44,146 nucleotides of DNA from Phycisphaerae bacterium (GCA_030601745.1 JAUWBI010000021.1:1-44146); one strand, 5' to 3'. Shown: positions 1-8,058, numbered from the stretch's first letter. The notes: a model not told the origin generated them from the letters alone. Program-made: numbers and translations.

Positions 1-10
1 GCAGTCCAAA

Positions 11-156
11 AAAACAAACCCAATTCAAAGCCAATTTCCGAAAGGCCAAAATGAACGTAAACTTATATGTTATAAAGGAATATGAAAATGAAACCGCCTT
101 CAGGCTCGAACAAAACAAACCCAATCAAACCCAATTTCAAAGGCAAAAAAATGCCC
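11..156. repeat. Degenerate CAAACCCAAT-type repeat, two copies
   Basis: Two related stretches (about 11-56 and 112-156) share AAAACAAACCCAAT followed by CCAATTTC and an AAAGGC block. The reading frame across them is low complexity (Lys, Asn, Gln, Pro) and has no recognisable domain, so I treat it as non-coding interspersed repeat. The first 391 bases contain no gene I can support. Confidence 0.5.
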
Positions 157-221
157 AGGCCCGGTTATTTCGCACTATTTTAAGCAATTTGAAAAAAAAC
201 TTGCAACTTTTTGTTATTTTT

Positions 222-255
222 TACGTCATATATAATGTAATACGTCATATATAAT
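222..255 (+). promoter_or_regulatory. Two identical 15-bp direct repeats containing TATAAT
   Basis: TACGTCATATATAAT occurs at 222-236 and again at 241-255, 19 bases apart start to start. Each copy ends in a perfect -10 hexamer (TATAAT). No well-spaced -35 is visible for either. They lie about 140 bases upstream of the secreted-protein gene at 392, so they could be twin -10 elements or operator half sites. Confidence 0.4.
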
Positions 256-391
256 AATAGTAGCGGAGTGATAATCGCTGGTTGTTCCGCGGGATAGCTT
301 CGGAAAAAGCCGAGCGCTGCTTCGATAAAGGGTATAAAACGGCTTCCAGAAGGTAAAGTACTCAGTTTGATTTTTTGAAGGAGCTGGGAAA

Positions 392-1531
392 ATGAGGAAT
401 GTATTTGTTTTGTTCGGAATTTTTCTTGTGCTCTGTCTCTGTAGTAATTTGGCTGCATCTGTTGAGCATGTGATTTCATTAACTGTTGACGGAAGGTCTG
501 AGATAGTATTTACCGGCAATGAGCTATTAGTTAACCATATATCCTGGAGCAAACCCACAAACCTGATTGTTGATGGGGCACCGGTAAATTTGATTTGGGA
601 GGGAAATACCTCTCAGCCGATTTCCTTTCCCTTAGCGGGAGAGTATTGGGTCAGAAAATTGCAAGGTCGAGATGGTGGCTATGCAGTCCAGACTTTAGAT
701 GGATTCTTATTAGCCGCTGTTGATAACCCTAATGGTGCCGGCAATTACGTTTTTGAGCTGTGTTCGGAGCCGTCAGAGATTTCTACAGAGTGGATGCGAG
801 TCGATGCAAACGGAAGACTCCCATTTGTTTATTTCGAGCTGACCGGCATACCGGGCTTTGTTGACAATCTGCCAGGTGGTTTCGCAATCGAGTTTTCAGC
901 TACAATTGACGGCTCTGAAGAATTTATATTCTCTAACGGTAGTCTTGTGATTAAACATCTGCACTGGGGTAGACCTGTCGAGTTTTATATCAATGAAGAG
1001 CTTGTATCTCTTTCCTGGACAAATAATTACTCTCAAGAGATACCTATAGTCTTGCCGGACAAATTTGAGGTCATTCAGACTTACGGGAGAAGGACAATAT
1101 ATCCGGTTGAGACGGCAGATGGACTTGTCCTTTCTGTAACTGATGAGGACGTGGGGGAAGATTTCTATTCGTGGAAAATTGTTGCTGTGCGTGAACCGCT
1201 GAGTATTGAAGCTGGTATTGACATAGACCCTGATACTCTCAACGTTAAAAGCCAAGGTCGGTGGATTACATGCTATATTTGCCTTCCTGAAGAGTACAAT
1301 GTTGCTGATATTGACCCCTACAGCGTTTTTCTCGAGGACAAAATTGAAGCACCCTGGATATGGTTCAATGAAGAAGAGCAAGTTGTGATGGCCAGGTTCA
1401 ACCGCTCAGAGGTTCAGGATATACTTGAGCCGGGTGAGGTGGAGCTGACCGTAAGCGGCATACTCATTGACCGAACCAGATTTAAAGGGACAGATGTAAT
1501 TAGAGTGATAGATAAAGGCGGCAAAAAATAA
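392..1531 (+). CDS. Secreted protein with duplicated N-terminal domain
   Basis: This 379-aa protein begins with a Sec-type signal peptide (MRN, a hydrophobic FVLFGIFLVLCLCS stretch, then AAS), so export is predicted. SD-like AAGGAG lies just before the ATG. The mature part contains two related units of about 100 residues (about 28-125 and 165-265). Each has a VDG/IDG turn, a (V/I)xHxxW(S/G)(K/R)P motif and a later TSQ/YSQ-I strand, suggesting tandem beta domains. The C-terminal third (about 270-375, from IDIDPDTLN to the TDVIRVI end) resembles a domain often seen at the ends of exported planctomycete proteins. No catalytic motif was recognised; a structural or carbohydrate-binding role is only a guess. 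It is transcribed alone and followed by a terminator. Confidence 0.75.
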   Translation: MRNVFVLFGIFLVLCLCSNLAASVEHVISLTVDGRSEIVFTGNELLVNHISWSKPTNLIVDGAPVNLIWEGNTSQPISFPLAGEYWVRKLQGRDGGYAVQTLDGFLLAAVDNPNGAGNYVFELCSEPSEISTEWMRVDANGRLPFVYFELTGIPGFVDNLPGGFAIEFSATIDGSEEFIFSNGSLVIKHLHWGRPVEFYINEELVSLSWTNNYSQEIPIVLPDKFEVIQTYGRRTIYPVETADGLVLSVTDEDVGEDFYSWKIVAVREPLSIEAGIDIDPDTLNVKSQGRWITCYICLPEEYNVADIDPYSVFLEDKIEAPWIWFNEEEQVVMARFNRSEVQDILEPGEVELTVSGILIDRTRFKGTDVIRVIDKGGKK

Positions 1532-1584
1532 CTTGCCTTGAGCAGGCTAACGCTAAGAAAACGAAGAGTGTAAAACGCTGTAGG

Positions 1585-1609
1585 GGCGGTTCGCGAACCG
1601 CCTTTTTTT
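1585..1609 (+). terminator. Intrinsic terminator after the secreted-protein gene
   Basis: A perfect inverted repeat GGCGGTTCG/CGAACCGCC (1585-1602) is followed directly by seven T residues. The same arms are palindromic, so it may also serve as an interspersed repeat. Confidence 0.8.
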
Positions 1610-1723
1610 GTTGACCCTTCGCCCTATATATGCTATCATTGCTTTTGTTGAGAAAATTTACCAGGGTTCGGAAACCTATATAATCAGGTATCAATGAATA
1701 CTATACCGAGAGGTGGAAAAGTT

Positions 1724-1909
1724 ATGAGTATTATTAAGGAAGAAGCAAAGAAGCTCATTGACAAATTGCCGGACCAAGCAACCTGGGATGACATTATGTA
1801 CGAATTTTATGTCAAAAAGAAGTTAGCAGTTGCCTTGAAAGCTGCTGAAGAAGGACACGTTATTTCTCACAAGGAAGTTAAAAAGAGACTTCTTTCAGAT
1901 GAAGATTGA
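1724..1909 (+). CDS. Antitoxin-like protein of a type II toxin-antitoxin pair
   Basis: This 61-aa acidic/basic helical protein (MSIIKEEAKKLIDKLPD..., then TWDDIMYEFYVKKKLAVALKAAEEG and a tail ending SDED) has the size and composition of small antitoxins found upstream of ParE/RelE toxins. The start at 1724 is favoured over an in-frame ATG at 1694 because AGGTGG at 1711-1716 is correctly spaced. The gene overlaps the downstream toxin frame by 11 bases, as usual for such pairs. It probably neutralises the toxin and autorepresses the pair, although no operator was identified. The partner toxin carries a nonsense codon, so the antitoxin may now be a solitary remnant. Confidence 0.7.
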   Translation: MSIIKEEAKKLIDKLPDQATWDDIMYEFYVKKKLAVALKAAEEGHVISHKEVKKRLLSDED

Positions 1910-2207
1910 ATGGACCGAACCAGCCCTATTGGACTTAGAAAATATTCGGGATTATATCAGGAGAGATTCGTAATATTACGCAGTTCGATTTGCCGAAAAA
2001 ATTATTGAAGCAGTAGAAAGTTTAGAGAAGTTTCCTGAGATGGGACGTACTGTCCCGGAAGTTGAAGAGGAAACTATTCGAGAGCTTTTATTGCACAACT
2101 ATCGGATTATCTACCGTGTGGAAGCTGACCGCATTTTAGTCCTTACCATAATACATGGTGCCCGGGATTTAAGTCGGAAAACAGCCAAGCCATGGGATAT
2201 TACCTAA
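1899..2207 (+). pseudogene. ParE/RelE-family toxin broken by one in-frame TAA
   Basis: Reading from the ATG at 1899 gives a 102-codon frame (MKIEWTEPALLDLENIRDYI...) with the ParE/RelE plasmid-stabilisation fold signature. It includes AVRFAEKIIEAVESLEKFPEMGR and, near the end, YRIIYRVEADRILVLTIIHGARD. Codon 25, at 1971-1973, is TAA and sits between RRDS and YYAVRF. Homologues commonly have a polar residue there, and a single C-to-T change from CAA (Gln) would explain the stop. The rest of the frame is intact. Reading depends on this base: a sequencing error, suppression or reinitiation would restore a normal toxin. As written the protein is truncated and presumably inactive. Confidence 0.85.
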
Positions 2208-2298
2208 TCACTTTGCCCGGTGGCCAAACACACTCTCTTCATTATAGCTGGTTCTTGCGTTCACCAGAATGAGGGACAAATATTTCACGTCCCGCAGA

Positions 2299-2967
2299 TT
2301 ACTTTATAAGTAGCAATGTTGGCTTTTCTCTCTGCAGCCATTCGGGCAATTGCTCGCGTTTAAGGTTCGGCCATAATCCTTTCTTTTGTCTGCGGGCACT
2401 TGCCTCTAACTGCGGGTACTTATTATAAAAACTATGGCGAAATCGCAGGTCCGCGTAAGCGAAACCTTCGGTTAACAAAACTTCGTTCAAAAATCTTCTG
2501 TCAGATAGCTGGACGTAGGCCAGCAATCTGCCATACTTGCCCCTGGTGCGATGTTCTTCAAGATAAACCGTAACGTTCTTTCTGAGAGTCAGTTCCGTGG
2601 CAAATTCAGCGGCCTGTGGGCCAAAATACATAACGCCAAGTTTTGGGTTTTTGGTCTCCGGCGTGTCGATTCCCCAGAGCCGGATTCTTGTGTGATTGTA
2701 TTGGCCATCGGGGATGTCTATATCAATGGTGTCACCATCAACGACCTTTACAACGGTGAAGGTTTTGTCGTGGTATTTTTCAAAATCGTAGGCTTTTCTT
2801 TGTTCTTCGGATTTGGGTTGCCGCTGCCACTTACGCCTGATAGGGCTGTGGTCGAGCCAGATAAATAATGCTGCCAGCAGCAGGCACAGGACGATTATGC
2901 CGGTTCGCCGGCGTCTGCTCATCGCATAAACGGTTTTGTTTTTTTCAGCCAATGGTGGTTTGGTCAA
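2299..2967 (-). CDS. Membrane-anchored thermonuclease (staphylococcal nuclease-like)
   Basis: This 222-aa protein carries a staphylococcal-nuclease domain at about residues 50-190. It has VVDGDTIDI, RIRLWGIDTPE with the expected Arg and Glu catalytic positions, and a later GKYGRLLAYV with the second Arg. An N-terminal hydrophobic segment (TGIIVLCLLLAALFIWL) after an Arg-rich stretch predicts a membrane anchor, so it probably cleaves nucleic acid outside the membrane. The start is uncertain. A TTG at 2967 overlaps the lysC stop as TTGA, suggesting translational coupling. The ATG at 2922 (MSRRRR) would begin just before the anchor, but neither has a good Shine-Dalgarno. It is the last gene of the threonine-pathway block, with no obvious functional link to it. 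Confidence 0.85.
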   Translation of the reverse strand: MTKPPLAEKNKTVYAMSRRRRTGIIVLCLLLAALFIWLDHSPIRRKWQRQPKSEEQRKAYDFEKYHDKTFTVVKVVDGDTIDIDIPDGQYNHTRIRLWGIDTPETKNPKLGVMYFGPQAAEFATELTLRKNVTVYLEEHRTRGKYGRLLAYVQLSDRRFLNEVLLTEGFAYADLRFRHSFYNKYPQLEASARRQKKGLWPNLKREQLPEWLQREKPTLLLIK

Positions 2968-4205
2968 TCCTTTTTTGCTCGCTCTTCAGCCGGTTTGTCC
3001 AGCTCAAAGGCGACGCAAACGGCCTCGAGGGCTTGCTCGGCCTGGTCTTTACTGACAATACAACTGATGCGAATTTCGCTGGTGGTGATTGAATCGATAT
3101 TGACCTTGGTTTCGGCCAGGGCGCTGAACATTTTGTCTGCGACGCCATAATGGGTTCGCATACCAACGCCGACCACGGAAATCTCGGCAATATCGTCGCG
3201 AACGAAGATGCGCTCGCAATGAATATCATCTTTGATTTGTTCTACAGCTTTTTTGGCTGCGGCCAAATCGGAAATGCCTATCATAAACGACAGGTTTGCC
3301 TTTTCGGGGCTGACTTCCGTTTGAACGATGTCGTTGACAACCACTTTGGCCTTTGCCAGACAAGCGAATATTTTAGCGGCATTGCCCGGGACGTTGTCGA
3401 CGCCGACAAGACCTATCTTGGCCATATCTTTTTGCACTGTCGCTCCTGAAACCACTACACCTTCCATTTGCGGCACCTCATGAGTAATTATTGTTCCCTT
3501 TTTTTCTTCGGTACTGCTTCTTACGTGAATTTTGACATCGTAGTTTTTGCCACACTCGACGGCCCGCGTGTATATAACGCCGGCTCCAAGACTTGTCAGC
3601 TCAAGCATTTCGTCGTAACTAATCTGCTCCACTTTTGCGGCATTTTTGAATATTCGCGGGTCGGTCGTGTGGATTCCATCGACATCAGTATAAATTTCGC
3701 ACTGCTCGGCCCCCAGCGCTGCGGCGAGTACAACTGCGGTTGTATCTGAGCCGCCTCTGCCGAGCGTGGTTATATTTTCATTCTCATCTATACCCTGAAA
3801 GCCGGCAACAATAACAATTCTACCTTTGTCCAACTGTTTGTGGATTCGTTCGGCATCGACACTTTTTATCCGCGCCTTCGTATGGTCGCTGTCGGTAATC
3901 ATTCGGATTTGACCGCCGGTAAAGCTAATGGCATCGTAACCCATAGCGTCAAGAGCCATAGCGAACAGTGAGACTGATTGCTGCTCACCGGTACTGAGCA
4001 GCTGGTCAAGCTCGCGTTTGGGCGGATTTGGATTAAGCTCCAGGGCGTCAGCGATAAGCTCATCGGTCTGTTTGCCGCGAGCCGAGGCAACTACCACAAC
4101 CTGATAGCCGTTCTTTACCGCTTTAATTACCCGCTCGGCGGCCCGGCGAATCTTTTCCGCATCAGCAACCGAAGTGCCGCCAAACTTTTGCACAATTATT
4201 GCCAT
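2964..4205 (-). CDS. lysC: Aspartate kinase
   Basis: Aspartokinase phosphorylates L-aspartate, the first step towards Lys, Thr and Met. The 413-aa length fits the monofunctional class. The kinase domain (about 1-235) has KFGGTSV at the start and the TTLGRGGSDTTA nucleotide/substrate motif, followed by EIYTDVDGI. Two ACT regulatory domains follow (about 265-400; VVGVGMRTHYGVADKMFSAL and nearby), the usual site of feedback inhibition. Because this class can be made with an internal start for a beta subunit, that possibility remains. It lies downstream of hom and the phosphoglycerate-mutase-like gene on the same strand, which supports an aspartate-to-threonine operon. Confidence 0.95.
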   Translation of the reverse strand: MAIIVQKFGGTSVADAEKIRRAAERVIKAVKNGYQVVVVASARGKQTDELIADALELNPNPPKRELDQLLSTGEQQSVSLFAMALDAMGYDAISFTGGQIRMITDSDHTKARIKSVDAERIHKQLDKGRIVIVAGFQGIDENENITTLGRGGSDTTAVVLAAALGAEQCEIYTDVDGIHTTDPRIFKNAAKVEQISYDEMLELTSLGAGVIYTRAVECGKNYDVKIHVRSSTEEKKGTIITHEVPQMEGVVVSGATVQKDMAKIGLVGVDNVPGNAAKIFACLAKAKVVVNDIVQTEVSPEKANLSFMIGISDLAAAKKAVEQIKDDIHCERIFVRDDIAEISVVGVGMRTHYGVADKMFSALAETKVNIDSITTSEIRISCIVSKDQAEQALEAVCVAFELDKPAEERAKKD

Positions 4206-4272
4206 AGTTTGCCTGTTAAAATTTAAATTGTCTATTATTATCTACTAAATTCGGTTTTGACGGTCAATCGCT

Positions 4273-5463
4273 TTAGCTTTTTAAGAAATATTCCATTAGC
4301 TCAAAGCCGTTGTCTATTCTAAATCCCGACTTAGCAGCGTTGGGCTCGCTGAAAGTCGTATGCAAAATGCCGCTGATATCGCGACCGGCCATAGCAAATG
4401 GAACCGGCTCAGGTGAGTGAGCGCAGCTTCGGACCGGCGTAGGATGGTCGGGCATTACCAGTATTCGCCAACTTTCGTAATTCTGTAGCGCCTCAAGAAC
4501 GGGCCCGACAATATATTTATCAATCTGCTCAACGGCTTTTTTCTTCATCTCGGCGCTGCCGTTGTGAGATGCTTCATCAGGCGCTTCTATGTGGACAAAA
4601 ACAAGGTCATATTTGTCGAGCGCTTCTATGGCGGCGGTTGCCTTGCCCTGATAGTTTGTGTCGACAAAGCCGGTGGCGCCGGGCACGTCTATCAGGTCGA
4701 AACCGATGAGCATCGACAAACCTCTTACGAGGTCAACGGCGGTAATAGCAACACCTTTGATTCCAAACCGCTTCTGGAAACTTTCCATTTGCGCTTTCCT
4801 ACCCTGTCCCCAGAGCCAGATGGAGCTGACCTGATTTTCGCCGAGGTCTTTTCTGACCTTGTTAATGTCGTGATTGGTGAAAAGCTGCTGTGAACGGGCC
4901 ATCAAATCGATAAGCATTTCAGCGCCTTTGCCGCGGGGCAAAATCTTTTCTGTTGCCTTACCTATGCTATCGTGCGGCGGATACGTCTGAACGTCGAAAT
5001 CGAGCCCTTTGAAAACCAACAAGTGCCTGTAGCTTATGCCCGGATAGAAACGAATCCGGTCATTACCGAGGCAGTCGTTTAGCTCTTTTATCAGTTTGCT
5101 TGCCTCTTCGGTGGAGATATGTCCGGCACTGTGGTCTGCCATTTTGCCGTCGGCAATGGTAATCAGATTGCATCTGAAAACCCAGTCGTCCGCAGATAAC
5201 TCGATATTTCGTGCCACCGCCTCAATTGGTGCTCTGCCGCTATAGTATCGCAGTGGGTCATAGCCCAGCAGGCTCATTTGTGCAACATCGCTGCCGGGTT
5301 CCATATCAACCGGGACCGTCCTGACGAGACCCTGCCTGCCCTGCGTGCTGATTTTATCCATATTGGGTGTTTCAGCAGCTTCAAGGACGGTCTTGTTACC
5401 GAATTGCTCGAGCGGTTCGTCCGCTGCACCGTCAGGAACTATTATCGCATACTTAGTTGTCAA
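4273..5463 (-). CDS. Phosphoglycerate-mutase-like protein, probable homoserine kinase
   Basis: This 396-aa protein belongs to the alkaline-phosphatase superfamily group of archaeal-type cofactor-independent phosphoglycerate mutases (COG3635). Visible motifs are IVPDGAADEP with the first metal-binding Asp, the GSDVAQMSLLGYDP region carrying the nucleophilic Ser, FVHIEAPDEASHNG, and VMPDHPTP. Members of this family encoded beside hom have been proposed to act as homoserine kinases. Here the gene overlaps hom and precedes lysC, and no GHMP-type thrB is present in the window. The start is a TTG at 5463 overlapping the hom stop as TTGA, with GGAGG seven bases upstream. A phosphoglycerate mutase role in glycolysis cannot be excluded from sequence alone. 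Confidence 0.88.
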   Translation of the reverse strand: MTTKYAIIVPDGAADEPLEQFGNKTVLEAAETPNMDKISTQGRQGLVRTVPVDMEPGSDVAQMSLLGYDPLRYYSGRAPIEAVARNIELSADDWVFRCNLITIADGKMADHSAGHISTEEASKLIKELNDCLGNDRIRFYPGISYRHLLVFKGLDFDVQTYPPHDSIGKATEKILPRGKGAEMLIDLMARSQQLFTNHDINKVRKDLGENQVSSIWLWGQGRKAQMESFQKRFGIKGVAITAVDLVRGLSMLIGFDLIDVPGATGFVDTNYQGKATAAIEALDKYDLVFVHIEAPDEASHNGSAEMKKKAVEQIDKYIVGPVLEALQNYESWRILVMPDHPTPVRSCAHSPEPVPFAMAGRDISGILHTTFSEPNAAKSGFRIDNGFELMEYFLKS

Positions 5464-6782
5464 TCTTTGTCCTCCGGGATATCCACGATTCTTATGCAGA
5501 CCGGCTTTCCGCTGAGGACATCCAGCTTTTCCAGTTCTTCTAATGCGGCGGTGATGTTTTTCTGCTGCGTTGGATGTGTTATGATTACCACCGGTACCGT
5601 GTTGTCAGGCCCGATACCTTCGTGCTGTAACGCTCCGGATATACTTATCTGGTGGTCGCCAAGTATTTTGCTCCAGCGGGCTACCACCCCCGCCTGGTCC
5701 TTGCACATCACCCTGATATAAAACCGGCTTATACAATTGCCGATTTTCTCTATCAGTGACTCTATTTCGTTCCTTGGTTTTAGATGCAGGTGGCGAAAGG
5801 TAGTGGCGGAATTGCCCAGAGCGACGTCGATAATATCCGCAACGACCGCGCTTGCGGTGGGCATCATTCCCGCGCCCCGGCCGTAGTACATTACCTGGCC
5901 GACCGCACTGCCGAAAACACTGATGGCATTAAACGGGCCATCGACACGCGCAAGCGGATTGTCCCTGGCAATAAAGGACGGATGTACCCGCAGTGAGACT
6001 CTGTTGTCTTTGTCTTTTTGTCCTATTGCGAGCAATTTGAGGATGTAACCCATTTCTCCGCCGTAGCGAATATCACCTTTTGAAATAGCTTCAATACCCT
6101 CAACAAAGATGTCGTCGAGTTTGATTTCGTATCCAAAGGCAATAGAAGCTAAGATAGCAAGTTTGTGGGCGCTATCCTCGCCGCTGATATCGAGCGTGGG
6201 GTCTGCTTCGGCGTAGCCTTTGTCCTGGGCCTGAGTTAGGGCCTCGGCGAAGTCCTCGTCTTTGCTGGTCATCTCGGAGAGAATGTGGTTGCAGGTTCCA
6301 TTGACGATGCCGTACATTGCAGTGATATTATTTGCCGCGAGTCCCGTTCGGATGGCCGAGATAATCGGTATGCCGCCCGCACAACTGCCTTCGAAAGCAA
6401 TGCAGCGGTTATTTTTGTGAGCGGCTTTGTAGAGTTCGCTGCCGTATTCGGCCAGTAGGGCCTTGTTGGCGGTAACGACGTCTTTACCCGCCTCGAGCAT
6501 TTTGAGCTGGACTTGTTTTGCTGCATCGGTTCCGCCAACCAGCTCGACGCCTATTTGGATGGTATCATCATTTAGAAGCCGGTTTATATCATTGGTAAGA
6601 ATGCCGTTCGGCAGTTTTACCGGCCGGGGAGACTTGGTGTCGGTATCGACCACGCAGGCAAGTTCAAGGCGCAGGCCGGTTTTGGCCGCTATCGAATCAA
6701 CGTCTTCCAATATCAGCTTTGCGACGCCGCAGCCGACAGTGCCAAACCCGACAAGACCAACTTTTACCTGTTTTTCAGCCAT
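5460..6782 (-). CDS. hom: Homoserine dehydrogenase
   Basis: It reduces aspartate semialdehyde to homoserine with NAD(P)H. The 440-aa protein has an N-terminal Rossmann motif (GLVGFGTVGCGVAKL), the ELVGG and TANKALLAEYG regions, and the substrate segment NGTCNHILSEM followed by GYAEADPTLDISGEDSAHKLAIL. A C-terminal ACT domain (about 355-435; YIRVMCKDQAGVVARWSKILG) suggests threonine feedback. It is the first gene of the minus-strand block. The upstream 200 bases are filled with small repeats and show no clear promoter, T-box or threonine leader peptide that I could identify. Confidence 0.96.
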   Translation of the reverse strand: MAEKQVKVGLVGFGTVGCGVAKLILEDVDSIAAKTGLRLELACVVDTDTKSPRPVKLPNGILTNDINRLLNDDTIQIGVELVGGTDAAKQVQLKMLEAGKDVVTANKALLAEYGSELYKAAHKNNRCIAFEGSCAGGIPIISAIRTGLAANNITAMYGIVNGTCNHILSEMTSKDEDFAEALTQAQDKGYAEADPTLDISGEDSAHKLAILASIAFGYEIKLDDIFVEGIEAISKGDIRYGGEMGYILKLLAIGQKDKDNRVSLRVHPSFIARDNPLARVDGPFNAISVFGSAVGQVMYYGRGAGMMPTASAVVADIIDVALGNSATTFRHLHLKPRNEIESLIEKIGNCISRFYIRVMCKDQAGVVARWSKILGDHQISISGALQHEGIGPDNTVPVVIITHPTQQKNITAALEELEKLDVLSGKPVCIRIVDIPEDKD

Positions 6783-6787
6783 ATCAT

Positions 6788-6902
6788 CGTATCTCGTATT
6801 GCGTATTTCGTATCTCGTAATTTTTAACCACGGATTTCACACAGTTGTCATTCCTGCGCAAGCAGGAATCCATCTTCTTTTTCTCTGCGTAATCTGCGGT
6901 TT
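6788..6902. repeat. Composite of interspersed repeats upstream of hom
   Basis: Three repeat types are packed here. The first is a CGTATCTCGTATTGCGTATTTCG simple repeat at 6788-6818. The second is an inverted repeat TTCCTGCGCAAGCAGGAA within 6848-6872. The third is a split pair resembling ACCACGGATTTCACACAG (6827-6844) and its partner TCTGCGTAATCTGCGGTTT (about 6884-6902). The region from 6783 to 6987 holds no gene. Confidence 0.6.
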
Positions 6903-6987
6903 ATAATTTATCGGTAATCAATAGTCAATTCATTAACTGCGGTCAAGTAAAAACCGCTAAATTCAACAGTATAAGTGAACAAAATAA

Positions 6988-7866
6988 TCAGTATAATCTC
7001 TGGGCGTTTATAATCTTAGAGAAATCGTCAGGATTGATAAAGGCATCGAGGCCATTGGGGTTGTGTTTGGTGAGCATTTTTAAGCAAGCGGTGAATTTTT
7101 TGTCGAGTTTTGAAACGAAACAGTCAGGATGGTAATGAGATTCTTCGCTGCGCTCAGAATGACAGGTGGGTGGAAAACTCATTTTGTCGGTGGCTTTAAT
7201 AATCTCGATTTGGTAGGCGTGCAGTGTCAGGCGGTCGATGAGCGGTTTCTCAATTTGGCCTTTGGCGAGTCGATAGTTCGGCTTGAAATCGGAGAGAAAT
7301 AACGGTCGGCTGCTGCCGTACAAAGGGTCAATTGCTAAAGGCAATCCAATGTTAGGCAAATGGACACGAATTTGATGTGTTCGGCCGGTCAATGGGTTGA
7401 CGGCCAACAAGGCAACCGTCCCGAAATCAGCAAGCAGTTTCCAGTTAGTAACCGACTCTTTGCCTTTTTTGCGAGTGACGCACATAAGGGCCGGCTTCTT
7501 GCGGCTGTGCGCCAAGCTTGCATTGATTGTGCCTTGTCGGTCGGGGAGGGGGCCGGTTACAATAGCCAGATAGGTCTTTTTGATGAGTTTTTTCTCAAAA
7601 TAACTTGAAAAGACCGATTGGGTTTCTTTGTTCTTAGCCAGAATCATAACGCCGGATGTGTCTTTGTCGAGCCGATGCACTAATCGCAGCTCACTGGATG
7701 TTTGCGGCCCTAACTGCTCGCCAAGAATATCGACAAGCTGGGGCGCACCTGTGCGGTCTTTGGTAACCGACACGCCGCTCGGCTTGTTGATGACGATAAT
7801 GTCGTCATCCCTTCGCTGCGTTCGAGGGCAGGCCTGATATATTATTTCGATTCTCGTTTTTCGCAT
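6988..7866 (-). CDS. RluA-family RNA pseudouridine synthase
   Basis: This enzyme isomerises uridine to pseudouridine in rRNA or tRNA; the exact site cannot be assigned. Family motifs are INKPSGVSV, the catalytic RLVHRLDKDTSGVMILAKN (Asp in HRLDKDTSG), then LTGRTHQIRVHL and GLPLAIDPLYG. The start at 7866 (MRKTRIEIIYQ) is preferred to an upstream in-frame start at 7929, because the extra 21 codons are read from a palindromic repeat that also supplies a GGGGGTGG ribosome-binding-like sequence. There is no N-terminal S4 domain. After the normal domain end (LHAYQIEIIKATDKMSF) the C-terminus contains CHSERSEESH, encoded by an interspersed repeat, then about 50 further residues. Confidence 0.9.
   Translation of the reverse strand: MRKTRIEIIYQACPRTQRRDDDIIVINKPSGVSVTKDRTGAPQLVDILGEQLGPQTSSELRLVHRLDKDTSGVMILAKNKETQSVFSSYFEKKLIKKTYLAIVTGPLPDRQGTINASLAHSRKKPALMCVTRKKGKESVTNWKLLADFGTVALLAVNPLTGRTHQIRVHLPNIGLPLAIDPLYGSSRPLFLSDFKPNYRLAKGQIEKPLIDRLTLHAYQIEIIKATDKMSFPPTCHSERSEESHYHPDCFVSKLDKKFTACLKMLTKHNPNGLDAFINPDDFSKIINAQRLY
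7137..7164 (-). repeat. Interspersed CATTCTGAGCGCAGCGAAGAAT-like repeat inside a gene
   Basis: The minus strand carries ATTCTGAGCGCAGCGAAGAAT, an imperfect palindrome whose 13-bp core TGAGCGCAGCGAA (7144-7156 here) recurs at 43141-43153. It lies inside the pseudouridine synthase gene and is translated as CHSERSEESH. Confidence 0.75.
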
Positions 7867-7872
7867 TTTCAC

Positions 7873-7896
7873 CACCCCCAAACAAGTTTGAGGGTG
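7873..7896. repeat. Near-perfect palindrome at the pseudouridine synthase start
   Basis: Arms CACCCCCAAAC (7873-7883) and GTTTGAGGGTG (7886-7896) are complementary at 10 of 11 positions with a two-base centre. Read on the minus strand it places GGGGGTGG a few bases before the ATG at 7866. Confidence 0.65.
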
Positions 7897-8058
7897 CCAC
7901 CCAGGTTTCATTAGTAATTCAAAGGTCAATAGAAAAATAGTAAGCAGCCATTTTGCGTTTCTTGACGGCCGATGGTCAATAGCTTATATTGTTTGGCGTT
8001 TAGTATACAGCATTTAGCATATAGCATATAGTGTTTAGTGCATTTGGAGTTTGTTGCG

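Noticed and set aside
51-254. A 67-residue frame at the window start
   Set aside because: It is read from CAAACCC-type repeats, is low complexity and has no ribosome-binding site or recognisable family.
6783-6987. Threonine attenuator or T-box before hom
   Set aside because: The stretch is made of interspersed repeats; no leader peptide rich in Thr or Ile and no T-box motif were seen.
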